This document shows, piece after piece, positions 8,094 to 16,659 of a DNA stretch of 64,000 nucleotides (position 1 is its first letter; each line of letters starts with the position of its first letter). A program made the translations under genes and the position numbers. Origin of the DNA: Actinomycetota bacterium. Its GTDB lineage: Bacteria > Actinomycetota > Acidimicrobiia > Acidimicrobiales > Ilumatobacteraceae. Below the pieces are notes generated by a model that was given only the letters and a program-made list of their open reading frames with translations, did not search any database and had not been told where the DNA came from. The stretch covers positions 62,001-126,000 of the forward strand of contig JACQZZ010000013.1 of assembly GCA_016213625.1 (NCBI GenBank). Direction: 5' to 3'.

Positions 8094-8429
8094 ATGGCCA
8101 CCCAGCAGACCACGCTCGATTTCGCCCACGCCGCCAGGGCGCTCGGGCGCGAGGCGCGCCGTCGCGGGTTGGTGGCTCCCAGCTTCCGCAGCCCGCCGCG
8201 CATCGTGGGGGTCGATCGGTCCATGCGCCGCTACCCGAAGGGGGCCACGGTGGCGGTGCAACTGAAGGGCCGTCCATGGATGGCCGTGTTGTCCGACATG
8301 ATCGAAGGGGTGGTGGTGGCCAACCGCTTGCAGCCCCCGCACGCCGATCGGCTGCGTACCGAATTGTGGAAGGGGGTCGGCGCCGACGAGGCGGTGGTGC
8401 CGTTCGCCCCGCAGGGAAGGGTGGCCTAG
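8094..8429 (+). CDS. Conserved hypothetical protein of actinobacterial type (111 aa)
   Basis: Starts MATQQTTLDFAHAARALGRE and contains the block FRSPPRIVGVDRSMRRYPKG followed by VAVQLKGRPWMAVLSDMIEG, a pattern I associate with a small uncharacterised actinobacterial family often near RecB-like nucleases. No signal peptide or membrane segment. The basic first half (RRRGLVAPSFR, DRSMRRYPKG) would suit nucleic acid binding, but this is inference. It is divergent from the nuclease gene. It converges with the hydrolase gene with only seven bases between stops, where a small palindrome (tagaccgggtcta) joins the two stop codons. Function unknown. Confidence 0.7.
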   Translation: MATQQTTLDFAHAARALGREARRRGLVAPSFRSPPRIVGVDRSMRRYPKGATVAVQLKGRPWMAVLSDMIEGVVVANRLQPPHADRLRTELWKGVGADEAVVPFAPQGRVA

Positions 8430-8436
8430 ACCGGGT

Positions 8437-10413
8437 CTACTGCGGCAGGTACACCAGCAACAGCACGGTCTTGCCCTCGGGCACCGAGCTCTTCGCCGAC
8501 GACAGCGCGTCGGTGTCGAAAGCCTCCGGCGACATGAAGATCAGCGCGAGGAGTTCGCCTTCGGGGCTGAAGTAGCCGTGCTCGAGCGTGCCGTCGATGC
8601 CGATGTCCTGGACGCCCAGGTCCATGAAGCCCGCATCGGCCAGGGCGGTCGCCCAGGCGGCGTCGGCGTCCTCCATGCTGGCTGCGGTCACTCGCGTCTC
8701 GCCGTAACCCAGGGTGTCGCTCAGCCCCAGCGCGGCCGACACGGCCGGCAGTTCCACGGCCTCCTCGCCCGGAATGGTCGGCAACGTGTCCCACCACGTG
8801 GGCCGCTCGACCACCGGGTCCGGGTCGCACACGGTGCCCTCGTCGGGCAGGGTGAGGTCGATGAGCACGGCCGACTCGGCCTCGGTCACGCACTTGCTGG
8901 CCAACAGCTGGCCGTGCCCCTCGCCGGTGAAGGTCACCAAGCGCGCGTTCGCTCCCAACGCTGCGGTCATCTCCTCGGCCCAGCGGATGGGTGTGGCCGG
9001 GTCGTTGGTGCCGCCGACCACCACGATCGGGCCGTCGCCCGAGTAGTCCAACTCCACGATGTCCTGATCGGGCATCAGGTCGGCGCAGTCGCCGGTGGTG
9101 TCGGTGAGATCCTCGAGCGTCACGTCGGCGCCCCAACGCGGTGCCTGCTCCTTGATCTTGGCCAGCAGTGCGTCGGGGTCGTCGGGCGGTGCCTGCTCGA
9201 TGCCGCTGGCGCACTCGATGATGCCGATGCTCTGGAACAGCGTGTCGAACGTGCCGTCGGCGTTGCGGCCCTTGTAGTCGTCGGCCATCGAGAGGATGCC
9301 CTCGCCATCGCCCGTCTCGGCCTTGGCCAGGGCGTCGGCCAGCACCGGCCAACTGGCCTCGCTGTACAACGCGGCCGACGTCGCCACGTCGAGGGTGCTC
9401 TGGTTCACCACTCGACCGCTCTCCACGGTGATCGGGTTCTCGTCGAGTTGCACGCGCAGCGCGTCCCAGCGGGCGCCCACGTCGGCGGCGTTGAACGGGC
9501 AACCGGCGTCGTCCTGGCACCACTTCGCCCAGTCGTTGAACGCGCCCTCGAAGCCGACGATCTGAGTGAGGTACTGCTCCTCCACCGTGTCGCCATTCGG
9601 CTCGTACGCGCTGTCGAGCACCATGGCCCGCACCCGGTCGGGGAACAGGGTGGCGTACACCGCGCCCAGGTAGGTGCCGTAGGAGATGCCGAGGTAGCTG
9701 ATCTGCTCGTCGCCCATGCCCTCGCGGATGAGGTCCATGTCGCGGGCGGTGAAGTCGGTCGAATAGAACTGCAGCGTGTCGCCGTAGCGCTCCTTGCACC
9801 CGTCGACGAAGCCCTGGGTGTCCTCGTCGAGCAGCGCCTGCTCCTCGGGAGTGTCGGGCGTGTCGTCGAGGTATAGGTGTGTCTCGATGAACGCGTCGTC
9901 CACGCAGCGGATGCCGTTGCTGCGATCGACGCCTCGGGGGTCGAAGCCCACGATGTCGAAGCCGTCGAGGCCCATCTGGCTCTGGATACCCGTGCCGTTC
10001 ATGGCGATGAAGTCGAAGCCCGACCCGCCGGGACCACCAGGGTTCATCAGGATGGCGCCCTGACGATCGGAGGTGGCGGGAGCGCGCACGAGCGCGAGGT
10101 CGATGGTGTCGCCGTCGGGGGCGTTGTGGTCCAGTGGCACGGCGAGGGTGGCGCACTCGAGCGCCTCGTCGGTGGCCGACTCGTCGTCGCACGGCTCCCA
10201 GTCGATGGTGCCGCCGCTCGACGAGCCGCCGGTGGTGTCGGGTGCGCTGTCGTCGGGTGCCGAGTCGTCAGGAGCGGTGTCGTCGGGCGAGGCCGAGTCG
10301 TCGGTCGCGGTGGACCGATCGGTGACCCGCACGCCGGCGTCGGTGCTGCATCCGGCGGCGATCACCGCCAGCAGCACAGACGTGACGATGACACTTCGGG
10401 TACCCGCTCGCAT
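8437..10413 (-). CDS. Secreted lipoprotein alpha/beta hydrolase, TAP/tripeptidyl-aminopeptidase-like
   Basis: 658 residues. A lipoprotein signal (SVIVTSVLLAVIAAGC) ends in a lipobox Cys near residue 22 and is followed by an Asp/Ser/Thr-rich linker. The hydrolase core shows the oxyanion region MNPGGPGGSGFDF, GFDPRGVDRSNGIRC and the nucleophile elbow LGISYGTYLGA (Ser at about 243). The TAP-like C-terminal part has DYSGDGPIVVVGGTNDPATP (Asp) and FTGEGHGQLL (His). A further domain of about 110 residues at the C-terminus (from about 545) is not part of the usual family. It probably trims peptides at the cell surface. The single-gene unit is separated from the next minus-strand gene by a GC-rich hairpin. 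Confidence 0.88.
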   Translation of the reverse strand: MRAGTRSVIVTSVLLAVIAAGCSTDAGVRVTDRSTATDDSASPDDTAPDDSAPDDSAPDTTGGSSSGGTIDWEPCDDESATDEALECATLAVPLDHNAPDGDTIDLALVRAPATSDRQGAILMNPGGPGGSGFDFIAMNGTGIQSQMGLDGFDIVGFDPRGVDRSNGIRCVDDAFIETHLYLDDTPDTPEEQALLDEDTQGFVDGCKERYGDTLQFYSTDFTARDMDLIREGMGDEQISYLGISYGTYLGAVYATLFPDRVRAMVLDSAYEPNGDTVEEQYLTQIVGFEGAFNDWAKWCQDDAGCPFNAADVGARWDALRVQLDENPITVESGRVVNQSTLDVATSAALYSEASWPVLADALAKAETGDGEGILSMADDYKGRNADGTFDTLFQSIGIIECASGIEQAPPDDPDALLAKIKEQAPRWGADVTLEDLTDTTGDCADLMPDQDIVELDYSGDGPIVVVGGTNDPATPIRWAEEMTAALGANARLVTFTGEGHGQLLASKCVTEAESAVLIDLTLPDEGTVCDPDPVVERPTWWDTLPTIPGEEAVELPAVSAALGLSDTLGYGETRVTAASMEDADAAWATALADAGFMDLGVQDIGIDGTLEHGYFSPEGELLALIFMSPEAFDTDALSSAKSSVPEGKTVLLLVYLPQ

Positions 10414-10452
10414 GCCGGCAACGGTAGTTGCGGTCGTGTCGCAGGTGGGATC

Positions 10453-10470
10453 GCGCGCCCTCAGGCGCGC
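10453..10470 (-). terminator. GC-rich hairpin after the TIGR03086 gene
   Basis: Seven-base-pair stem gcgcgcc/ggcgcgc with a four-base loop, four bases beyond the stop at 10475. There is no T-run, as is common for actinobacterial intrinsic terminators. Weak but well placed. Confidence 0.45.
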
Positions 10471-10474
10471 CGCA

Positions 10475-11020
10475 TCAGACGGTGCGGCCGAGGAATTTGA
10501 GGAACTCGGTCTGCAGGTCGTCGCCTTCGGCCGGGGCGATCTTCGGGCCGAAGATGCCGGGCTGACGGATCATCGCGTCCATCGGCTTCAGGCCCGAGTA
10601 GCTGGCGGCCACCACGTCTTCGGGCAGGCGCTCGTCGCCGCCCACCGCGCGCGCCAGGTCCCAGGTGTGTACGAGGATGTCCATGCACATGAACCGGCCG
10701 ATCATCTGCTCGGCGGGCATCGGGCCCATTGGGCCGGGCACGTTCTGGCTGAGGTCGGCGCTGTTGGCCGCGGCGAGCATGCGGTCGCGGGCGCCGTTCC
10801 AGCTGCCCACCGGATCGGTGGCGTCGAACGCAGCCGGCTCGGTGCCGGTGAGGCCGGCGGCCATGCCGTTCATGTTGTTGGCGATGTGGGCGACCACGTC
10901 GGTGGCGGTCCACCCCTCGCACGGGGCGGCGTTGCCCCAGCTGTCGGCGGGGGCGGCCTGGACGCGGGCGTCGAAGCCGTTGGTGAGAGAGGTGAGGCGG
11001 GCGATGACTTCTTGGCTCAT
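10475..11020 (-). CDS. TIGR03086-type metal-binding, DinB/mycothiol-isomerase-fold protein
   Basis: 181 residues from the ATG at 11020; an upstream GTG at 11068 would add an unlikely leader. The N-terminal half has the maleylpyruvate-isomerase/DinB pattern PCEGWTATDVVAHIANNMNG (about 32-52), with the His of the HIA block as a metal ligand. A second ligand region is at FMCMDILVHTWDLARAVGGD (about 110-128), containing HTWDL. This is the four-helix-bundle family common in mycothiol-producing actinobacteria, but its reaction is not established. Single gene, cytoplasmic. Confidence 0.83.
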   Translation of the reverse strand: MSQEVIARLTSLTNGFDARVQAAPADSWGNAAPCEGWTATDVVAHIANNMNGMAAGLTGTEPAAFDATDPVGSWNGARDRMLAAANSADLSQNVPGPMGPMPAEQMIGRFMCMDILVHTWDLARAVGGDERLPEDVVAASYSGLKPMDAMIRQPGIFGPKIAPAEGDDLQTEFLKFLGRTV

Positions 11021-11115
11021 GGCGCGCGACCGTACTACTCCGGCAATGGGCTCCTCGCCTGATGCCAACGTGACGAGCCCTTCACGCGGTCCGCCGCATG
11101 CGGGACAATGGTGCG

Positions 11116-11526
11116 ATGCCGGTCGCGTTCAACCACACCATCGTCCATGCCCACGATGCGCACGAGTCGGCCACGTTCTTCAGTGAGATCATGGGCCTGC
11201 CCGCACCCGTGCGCGCCGGCTACTTCTTGGCGGTGCCGATCGAGCACGGCGTCACCCTCGATTTCGAGGAGGTGGCCGACGGCGAGACCGTGCAGCCACA
11301 GCACTACGCATTCCTGGTGTCGGAAGAGGACTTCGACGGCATCTACGGAAGGATCGTGGCTCGCGGCATCGAGCACTATCCAGAACCGACTCGCGATCGT
11401 GTGAACGAGATCAACCATCACGACGGTGGCCGCGGGGTCTACTGGTGCGACCCGAGCGGTCACTTCCTGGAGATCATCACCGTGCCGTACGGCGGTTGGC
11501 CGACCGGCGTCGATCCTCGCCAGTAG
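11116..11526 (+). CDS. VOC/glyoxalase-family protein
   Basis: 136 residues: AFNHTIVHAHDAHESATFFSEIMG is the first beta-alpha-beta unit with a His ligand. EHGVTLDFEE and HYAFLVSEEDFDGIYGRI follow, and the C-terminal HDGGRGVYWCDPSGHFLEIIT carries the typical D-P-x-G-x-x-x-E signature with a metal-binding Glu. Likely a metal-dependent dioxygenase- or glyoxalase-like enzyme; substrate unknown. The ATG at 11116 fits the domain start better than the one at 11108, which is in another frame. It is the last chromosomal gene before the tRNA at which the mobile element is inserted. Confidence 0.82.
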   Translation: MPVAFNHTIVHAHDAHESATFFSEIMGLPAPVRAGYFLAVPIEHGVTLDFEEVADGETVQPQHYAFLVSEEDFDGIYGRIVARGIEHYPEPTRDRVNEINHHDGGRGVYWCDPSGHFLEIITVPYGGWPTGVDPRQ

Positions 11527-11541
11527 CGTGCACGGCACCTG

Positions 11542-11628
11542 GCCCGGGTGGTGGAACTGGCAGACACGGGGGGCTTAAACCCCCCTGAGGGAGACCTCAT
11601 GTGGGTTCGAACCCCACCCCGGGCACCA
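11542..11628 (+). tRNA. tRNA-Leu (anticodon UAA), CCA encoded
   Basis: The 7-bp acceptor gcccggg/cccgggc closes the molecule, with discriminator A and an encoded CCA (11626-11628). The anticodon loop cttaaac gives UAA at 11576-11578 between five G-C pairs. A long variable arm (ctgagggagacctcat region) marks it as class II, and the T arm is gtgggttcgaaccccac (11601-11617). It is intact and probably functional, and it is the integration target of the element that follows. Confidence 0.96.
11601..11628 (+). other. Probable attachment site (attL) in the tRNA 3' end
   Basis: Inferred: tyrosine integrases of actinobacterial ICEs commonly recombine in the T arm and acceptor of a tRNA and restore the gene. 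The integrase starts 98 bases downstream in the same direction. I looked for a second copy of ttcgaaccccaccccgggca to the right and saw none before 64000, so attR is outside the window or reduced. Confidence 0.55.
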
Positions 11629-11726
11629 CGATCTAGCAGGTATTATGCTCTCTTAGAGCACCGGCGAGCAGGTGACGCCCTGGCCTTTCCTGCACAGATC
11701 CTGCACAGAGTTGCTACGGTTGCACC

Positions 11727-12866
11727 ATGGCTCGTGGTTCTGTGAGACGACACGACGGTGGTTGGGGCTATCGCATCGACCTCGGCGCGGACCCGTCTAC
11801 CGGCAGGCGTCGCCAGGCGTCGAAGCAGGGTTTCCGCACGAAGCGCGAAGCCGAGTTGGCGATGCAGGCGATCATGAAGTCGCATCTCGAGGGGAACGTC
11901 CCGCAGCGAAGCCAGCGGACCGTTGGCGCCTTCCTCGATGAGTGGCTGGTGCTGCAGCGTGATCGGCTCCGCCCGTCGACTTACTACAGCTACGGGGTCG
12001 CGATTGAGCGAATCAAGTCTGGCCTCGGCATGGCAAAGCTCCAGTCGTTGACGCCGTTGCAGATCGAGCGCTTCTACCACTCACTCGGGTCCGACGACGC
12101 CAAGAGCGGCCTGGCTCCAAAGACGGTCCGCAACACCCACGTCGTCCTCCGCAAGGCGCTGTCTGATGCGGAACGCCTGGAGCTCGTGACGCGCAACCCG
12201 GCCGCGTCTGCACGTCCGCCGTCACCCACTCGTTCGGATCGTTCAACGTGGAACTCGGAGCAGCTTCGCGAGTTTCTCGACGGGGTTGAAGGCGAACGCC
12301 TCTTCGCAGCTTTCGTGTTGTTGGCCACTACTGGCATGCGACGAGGCGAAGTGATCGGTCTGCGGTGGCGAGACCTCGACTTCGATGCAGGCGACCTCGC
12401 GGTTGCGAACACTTTGACGACCGCCGGGTCATCGACGGTCGTGTCCGGCCCGCCGAAGACGCCCCGCAGCCGACGTCAGATCTTCCTCGACGAGTGGACA
12501 CTCGATGTGCTTCGAGGGCACCGACGTGCGCAAGCCGCCGAACGTCTGGCGGTAGGACCTGCGTGGAATGCGGGGGAGGACTACGTGTTCACCGACGAGG
12601 TGGGCAACTCGCTGCACCCCGACTCCGTGTCACGGCAGTTCCAGCAGGCGTTGAACCGTTCCGGTCTACCTCGCATCCGACTGCACGACCTCAGGCACTC
12701 GTACGCGACGGTCGCCCTAAAGGCCGGCGTGCATCCGAAGGTCGTATCGGAGCGACTTGGCCACGCAACCGTCGGGGTCACGCTTGACCTGTACTCACAC
12801 GTGACGCCTTCGATTGCTCGCGATGCAGCGAGCGTCGTTGCGTCGAAGATCCGCGCCGCGCAATAG
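11727..12866 (+). CDS. int: Site-specific tyrosine recombinase (phage/ICE integrase)
   Basis: 379 residues. The N-terminal AP2-like arm-binding part (RRHDGGWGYRIDLGADPSTG, QGFRTKREAELAM) is followed by a SAM-like core-binding domain (about 65-150, TVGAFLDEWLVLQRDRLRPS). The catalytic domain has the first Arg in TTGMRRGEVIGLRW (about 198-211), a Lys in PKTPRSRRQ, the H-x-x-R box LHDLRHSYATVALKAG, the second His in LGHATVGVTLDLYSH and the Tyr nucleophile in that segment. It cuts and rejoins DNA at the tRNA-Leu attachment site. No disabling change is visible, so the element may still be mobile. A short hairpin (gctctcttagagc, 11647-11659) lies in the 98-base leader. Confidence 0.95.
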   Translation: MARGSVRRHDGGWGYRIDLGADPSTGRRRQASKQGFRTKREAELAMQAIMKSHLEGNVPQRSQRTVGAFLDEWLVLQRDRLRPSTYYSYGVAIERIKSGLGMAKLQSLTPLQIERFYHSLGSDDAKSGLAPKTVRNTHVVLRKALSDAERLELVTRNPAASARPPSPTRSDRSTWNSEQLREFLDGVEGERLFAAFVLLATTGMRRGEVIGLRWRDLDFDAGDLAVANTLTTAGSSTVVSGPPKTPRSRRQIFLDEWTLDVLRGHRRAQAAERLAVGPAWNAGEDYVFTDEVGNSLHPDSVSRQFQQALNRSGLPRIRLHDLRHSYATVALKAGVHPKVVSERLGHATVGVTLDLYSHVTPSIARDAASVVASKIRAAQ

Positions 12867-12967
12867 GCACGGTCTGTCCAGACGCGCTGAGACATGCGTT
12901 ATGAGCGTCACCTCGGGCCTTGCAAAGTCCGACTCCGGCGAACACTCGTAGCTCGTACGATCTGCTC

Positions 12968-13696
12968 ATGAGCATGACGATGCGAGGTCCTGTTGATCCG
13001 TATGCGTTGCGGACCTTGCCGACGTCGGAGTGCGCCGTTCTGTTGCTGAGGTCGATCGTCAACAGTCGCACTGTCAACTCGCACAACACTTTCCGAGGAG
13101 CCGAGCAGGCGTTCCAGCACAACGGCGAACGAGACGTGAACCTGCTGTTGGAGCGGCTATCTGACGCCTGGGCCTGGCTTGAAGCGCATGCGCTGATCGG
13201 CCCTGATCCGAACCAATCCGGAGGCTGGCAGAGGGTCACGACGCGGGGTCGGACTCTGGCCAACGACGCCCAGGCTGTCGCAGTCGTGCTGGCCGAAGAC
13301 CGCCTCGCGATGGACCTGCATCCCTTGCTGGAGTCGAAGATCCGCCCGTACTTCATGCTCGGCGACTACGAGACGGCGTCCTTCTCGGCGATGAAGGCCG
13401 TTGAGGTTCGCGTAAGACGATTGGCGGATGCGTCGAATTCACTGCTCGGGACCAAGCTCATGCAGGAGGCCTTCAAGCCTGACGGCGGTCGGCTGGCCGA
13501 CGCTGAAGCCGACGGAGGAGAACAAGTTGCCATGATGCAGCTCTTCGCCGGGGCGATTGGCACCTTCAAGAATCCGCCGTCGCATCGCACCGTCGCCTAC
13601 GACGATCCCACGGAGGCAGCGGAAGTCATCCTCCTCGCCGACCTGTTGCTCCGGCTCCTCGACCGCGTAGAGCAACGCACCTCCGGGCCGGCATGA
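12968..13696 (+). CDS. TIGR02391 (Ymh) family protein
   Basis: 242 residues from the ATG at 12968. The C-terminal half is the Ymh/TIGR02391 domain: LESKIRPYFMLGDYETASFSA, KAVEVRVRRL, GTKLMQEAF and the conserved LFAGAIGTFKNPPSHRTV, then DDPTEAAEVILLADLLLRL. The family is found mostly on mobile elements and in defence or plasmid contexts; its biochemical role is unknown and a HEPN-like helical fold is often suspected. The N-terminal 110 residues (LLERLSDAWAWLEAHALIGP) resemble a winged-helix sensor. It is 101 bases after the integrase, so part of the left arm cargo. Confidence 0.75.
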   Translation: MSMTMRGPVDPYALRTLPTSECAVLLLRSIVNSRTVNSHNTFRGAEQAFQHNGERDVNLLLERLSDAWAWLEAHALIGPDPNQSGGWQRVTTRGRTLANDAQAVAVVLAEDRLAMDLHPLLESKIRPYFMLGDYETASFSAMKAVEVRVRRLADASNSLLGTKLMQEAFKPDGGRLADAEADGGEQVAMMQLFAGAIGTFKNPPSHRTVAYDDPTEAAEVILLADLLLRLLDRVEQRTSGPA

Positions 13697-13768
13697 ATCT
13701 GACCCGCTTGATGTGGATGTCGACGCTGTGTCCGAGCACGGGTTCGTGACACATCGCCGATCGCCCGA

Positions 13769-14410
13769 CTAGCCGGATCCCGCCACACGAGCGAACGCAT
13801 GCTGGAGGCGTTCATGGTTCCATCGTGGATCGATGTACGGGCAGAAGTACGCCGGGCCCGAGTTCTGCTGATACGCGTCGCGGAAGAATTCGCCAGCCGC
13901 TTGGTGCAGTTCCTCGGGGATGAACAGGAACGCGACCTGGTCAGGCGTAAATCGCATCCCGCCGGGAACTCGCCACTCTCGCTCCCACTCGAATCGATAG
14001 GACGAACCCCCGTAGTCGCCCGGACGCTCGACGAACGGTGTGAGGCGCCACACGGGGTGGTCGTTGACGAACGGATCTAGCGCCAGGTCCTTCACACCCT
14101 CCACCCAGTCGCCGAGCATCGATGGATGCTCCACGTACCAAACCGGTCCGCCCCCCGCCGCCGTCACGGTTTCCTTACGGAAGGCAAGCCCGAAGTAGCT
14201 CCCTCGCCGGTCGGTCAGTCTCGCGAGGTACTCCAGCGGAATCTCGGAGAAGCACGCACAAGCTTGGGTGTGCGAGACGTGAACCATGTTCCTGGCCATC
14301 CCAAACGCGTTGCGTGCCTCAATGGTTCCGGACCCGAGGATGCCGAGCAGGGCCTGGTAGCCGTCGGCTCCGTCTGTGCCCTTGGTGAAGTGCACCAAGT
14401 ATTCAGACAT
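13769..14410 (-). CDS. AbiGi/DUF2971-like abortive-infection-type protein
   Basis: 213 residues from the ATG at 14410 (MSEYLVHFTKGTDGADGYQA). Diagnostic features are the HFTK start, a conserved ACACFSEIPLEYLARLTDRR block with FGLAFRKE directly after, and near the end WEREWRVPGGMRFTPDQVAF followed by a FIPEE turn. This layout is that of AbiGi/DUF2971-type proteins found in phage-resistance loci; in the AbiG pair AbiGi is the antitoxin-side partner. No AbiGii-like nucleotidyltransferase is adjacent, which argues against a complete AbiG system. It is oriented opposite to its neighbours, typical of cargo. The family assignment is from memory of the motif order. Confidence 0.55.
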   Translation of the reverse strand: MSEYLVHFTKGTDGADGYQALLGILGSGTIEARNAFGMARNMVHVSHTQACACFSEIPLEYLARLTDRRGSYFGLAFRKETVTAAGGGPVWYVEHPSMLGDWVEGVKDLALDPFVNDHPVWRLTPFVERPGDYGGSSYRFEWEREWRVPGGMRFTPDQVAFLFIPEELHQAAGEFFRDAYQQNSGPAYFCPYIDPRWNHERLQHAFARVAGSG

Positions 14411-14565
14411 GTCCCGCCACGCAGCGTTGCCCCGAAAGCCGAGCACCATATGCGATCCAGTCTGTCACGCCGCGAGTGGGGTTCATCCATAGCCGCGCTG
14501 GCATGACCGTTGTCGTTTATGGAGCGACTGGGTGCGCCGTGTTCGAGCGTTCGAGGGAGGTCACG

Positions 14566-14814
14566 ATGAGCGAACCGATGGACGACGAGTGGGCCTGTCT
14601 GCCGATGATGCTCAAGGTGGAGGAGGCAGCGAGCGTCCTTCGGATTGCTCGCTCGACGGCATACGAACTCGCTACCGCATACCTCGAGAGCGGCGGTACG
14701 GAGGGTCTACCGGTGCTCCGAGTCGGCTCCGTTCTGAGGGTCCCTCGCTTCGCGTTGCTCCAGCTCGTGACGACTGGAGAGCTTGTAATGCTGCGCACGC
14801 CTGTGCCGGCATAG
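14566..14814 (+). CDS. Excisionase-like helix-turn-helix protein
   Basis: 82 residues, start ATG 14566 preceded by gggagg. PMMLKVEEAASVLRIARSTA and YELATAYLESGGTEGLPVLR, then a VGSVLRVPRFAL wing, form the MerR/AlpA-type winged helix of Xis and of many helix_turn_helix_17 proteins. In this position, 1.7 kb from the integrase, it most likely directs excision or regulates element genes. It is acidic at the N-terminus. The strand matches the integrase, but 1.7 kb and an antisense gene separate the two, so they are not one operon. Confidence 0.78.
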   Translation: MSEPMDDEWACLPMMLKVEEAASVLRIARSTAYELATAYLESGGTEGLPVLRVGSVLRVPRFALLQLVTTGELVMLRTPVPA

Positions 14815-15136
14815 CGACGAGGGCTGGAAGGCTGAGGTCGGACCAAGCGATTCATCCATGGGGGCTCCTCGATGTCCGTTGTAGGTCGTGGACACGCGGA
14901 CCGTGCTCGGGGTTATCATTCGTGGTGCGTCGCTGCGCATGGTTCGAGAGATCCCTGGCGGCGCTGACGGTCTCTCCTGTGACACGTCTCTTCGCGGCTG
15001 GCGCTGCGTCGAGCGGACTGTGTACGGGAGGTTGATCATGTCTTGCCGCTGGCTCCCATTGCGCGAGCGCTTGCGCTCGTTTAGCGTTTCGTCCTACGGG
15101 CGGGTTGATCGGGGGATTTATGCCGAGGACAATCCG
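14815..15136 (+). other. 322-bp leader region before the Tad-type operon
   Basis: No convincing gene. A 7-bp inverted repeat cgagcgc-tt-gcgctcg at 15064-15079 is followed by tttagcgttt and could form a stem. In-frame upstream starts for the next gene exist (for instance 14888) but encode no plausible protein. It probably holds the promoter of the 15.1-25.7 kb operon. Confidence 0.5.
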
Positions 15137-15820
15137 ATGTGGGGTGTTGACCGTGCGGTAGGTCGTCGTGTGTTCAGCACGACGGCGCTCCTGCTCCTTG
15201 CCCTCGGAGCAGTCGCGTGCGCCGACAGCTCTGACTCCTCGCCGAGCACGCCCAGCTCCACCGATCCCATCAGCGTCACGTCGACGGCGGCATCCTCGAC
15301 GTCGACCTCGATCATCACCTCGACGCCGAGTACGTCGACGTCCTCGACCTCTACGACGACGAGCGAGCCGCCAGCGTCTCCCGAGGACGACATCCGCGCA
15401 GCGATTGCCCTCGCGCAGCAGACCTTCTCCGACTGCCTCGTCGCGATGCCGCAGTGTGACCCCGCAACGCTGAGCGTCGCTCGGGCCGGGAATCTGCTCG
15501 AACGCAACACCGCTCGCGTCCAAGAGTGGAACGCGGCGGGCTACACCGTGCGCAATCGGGACCAGTTCAGGTACGTGGTCGAGACGCTGACGCTGAACCC
15601 CGATGGCATGACTGCATCCGCGACCGTGTGCATCGCGGACGGCAGCGAGCTCGTTCACCCCGGCGCAGGGCCCGGCGGAGCGGACGTGATCGTCGACGAC
15701 GCCTACACGTCAGGACGCTCCGCCTGGGACATCCGACTCGACCCCGATGGGCAGTGGCGGGCATACGACGCACCGGCGGTGGGACCAACTGAATCGAGCG
15801 ACGTGTGTCCCGCCGCCTGA
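15137..15820 (+). CDS. Predicted lipoprotein at the head of the Tad-type operon
   Basis: 227 residues from the ATG at 15137, chosen because it places GRRVFSTTALLLLALGAVAC as a lipoprotein signal with Cys near residue 30. A Ser/Thr-rich linker of about 60 residues follows. The globular part has DIRAAIALAQQTFSDCLVAM, VARAGNLLERNTARVQEWNA and WDIRLDPDGQWRAYD, an NTF2-like or SnoaL-like layout with a final strand ending in the QWR box. Role unknown. The stop overlaps the next GTG start by 16 bases, so it is co-transcribed with the pilus genes and is probably an extracytoplasmic accessory. Confidence 0.65.
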   Translation: MWGVDRAVGRRVFSTTALLLLALGAVACADSSDSSPSTPSSTDPISVTSTAASSTSTSIITSTPSTSTSSTSTTTSEPPASPEDDIRAAIALAQQTFSDCLVAMPQCDPATLSVARAGNLLERNTARVQEWNAAGYTVRNRDQFRYVVETLTLNPDGMTASATVCIADGSELVHPGAGPGGADVIVDDAYTSGRSAWDIRLDPDGQWRAYDAPAVGPTESSDVCPAA

Positions 15821-16659
15821 TCATCGCTGTTCTGGCCGCTAGTTGCTTGCTGCCCGTTCCGACTGCCTTGGCCGGACCCGGTGATGGATCTGGCCAGGGG
15901 AGCGGCGGGCAAGAGGCAGACGTGATCCTCGCTCAGGTCTCCTACAGCACGTCGGGCGGCAGCACGTCGAGCGGTGGTTGCTCCTGGGAGCTGAAGGACG
16001 GGGTGACAATCGGGGTTCCAGAGCTGGGATCGGTCACATGGCCTCGTGTCCAGGACGGTGTCACGCATCACCTGTGGATGCGGACCTGCAACGGCGAGGC
16101 AGTGTGGGTCGACGTTCCGGAGGTCCAGCCAGCGGACATCCTTCCGCAGTTGCTCGATCAGCTGCAGGAGCGCACGCTGCCGAAGCCGGTGCCGGTCTTC
16201 GAGATGCTCGACCCCGAGTTCGGGTGGGCATATGTGCAGACGCCACTCGACTTCCGTGCTGGCGGCGACTCCTGGCGACCGGTGTCCGTGACGGCATCGG
16301 TGGGGCCGATCTGGGCGACGGTCACGGCCCGTCCGACCTCGCTGTCGTTCGATCCGGGCGACCCGGCGAATCCGGGCCCCGTCACCTGTTCTGGCTCCGA
16401 CCCGATCGACGGGTACGACCCTGCGGCGCCGGGTGCTTGCTCGTACACGTACGTCAACTCCTCGTCGACGTCGCAGGTGGACGGGTACCACTTCGCAACT
16501 TCGCTGTCGATCACGTGGGCGATCACTTGGACCTCGTCGACCGGGGCTGGCGGAGCGCTCGATTCGTACACGACGACCTCCACCTCGTTGCTCGCCGTGG
16601 CCGAAGTGAAGGGCCTCGTCGAGTGCACCGGTCCGCGACCCGAACAAGGAGGGTGCTGA
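15805..16659 (+). CDS. Secreted hypothetical protein of the Tad-type operon
   Basis: 284 residues with a GTG start inside the preceding gene. Signal peptide SRRLIIAVLAASCLLPVPTA cleaved near residue 24, then a Gly/Ser-rich linker (GDGSGQGSGGQEAD). The mature part is beta-rich with six cysteines spread along its length (GGCSWELKDG, RTCNGEAVWV, VTCSGSDP, ACSYTYV, VECTG, GGC), likely forming disulphides outside the cell. I do not recognise the family. Such proteins commonly precede the SAF/CpaB gene in actinobacterial Tad clusters, so a surface role linked to the pilus is an inference. The stop shares the A of TGATG with the next gene. Confidence 0.6.
   Translation: MSRRLIIAVLAASCLLPVPTALAGPGDGSGQGSGGQEADVILAQVSYSTSGGSTSSGGCSWELKDGVTIGVPELGSVTWPRVQDGVTHHLWMRTCNGEAVWVDVPEVQPADILPQLLDQLQERTLPKPVPVFEMLDPEFGWAYVQTPLDFRAGGDSWRPVSVTASVGPIWATVTARPTSLSFDPGDPANPGPVTCSGSDPIDGYDPAAPGACSYTYVNSSSTSQVDGYHFATSLSITWAITWTSSTGAGGALDSYTTTSTSLLAVAEVKGLVECTGPRPEQGGC

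Noticed and set aside
8578-9876. 432-codon plus-strand frame opposite the TAP-type hydrolase
   Set aside because: The hydrolase on the minus strand has lipobox, GxSxG and His motifs; the opposite product does not resemble a protein family.
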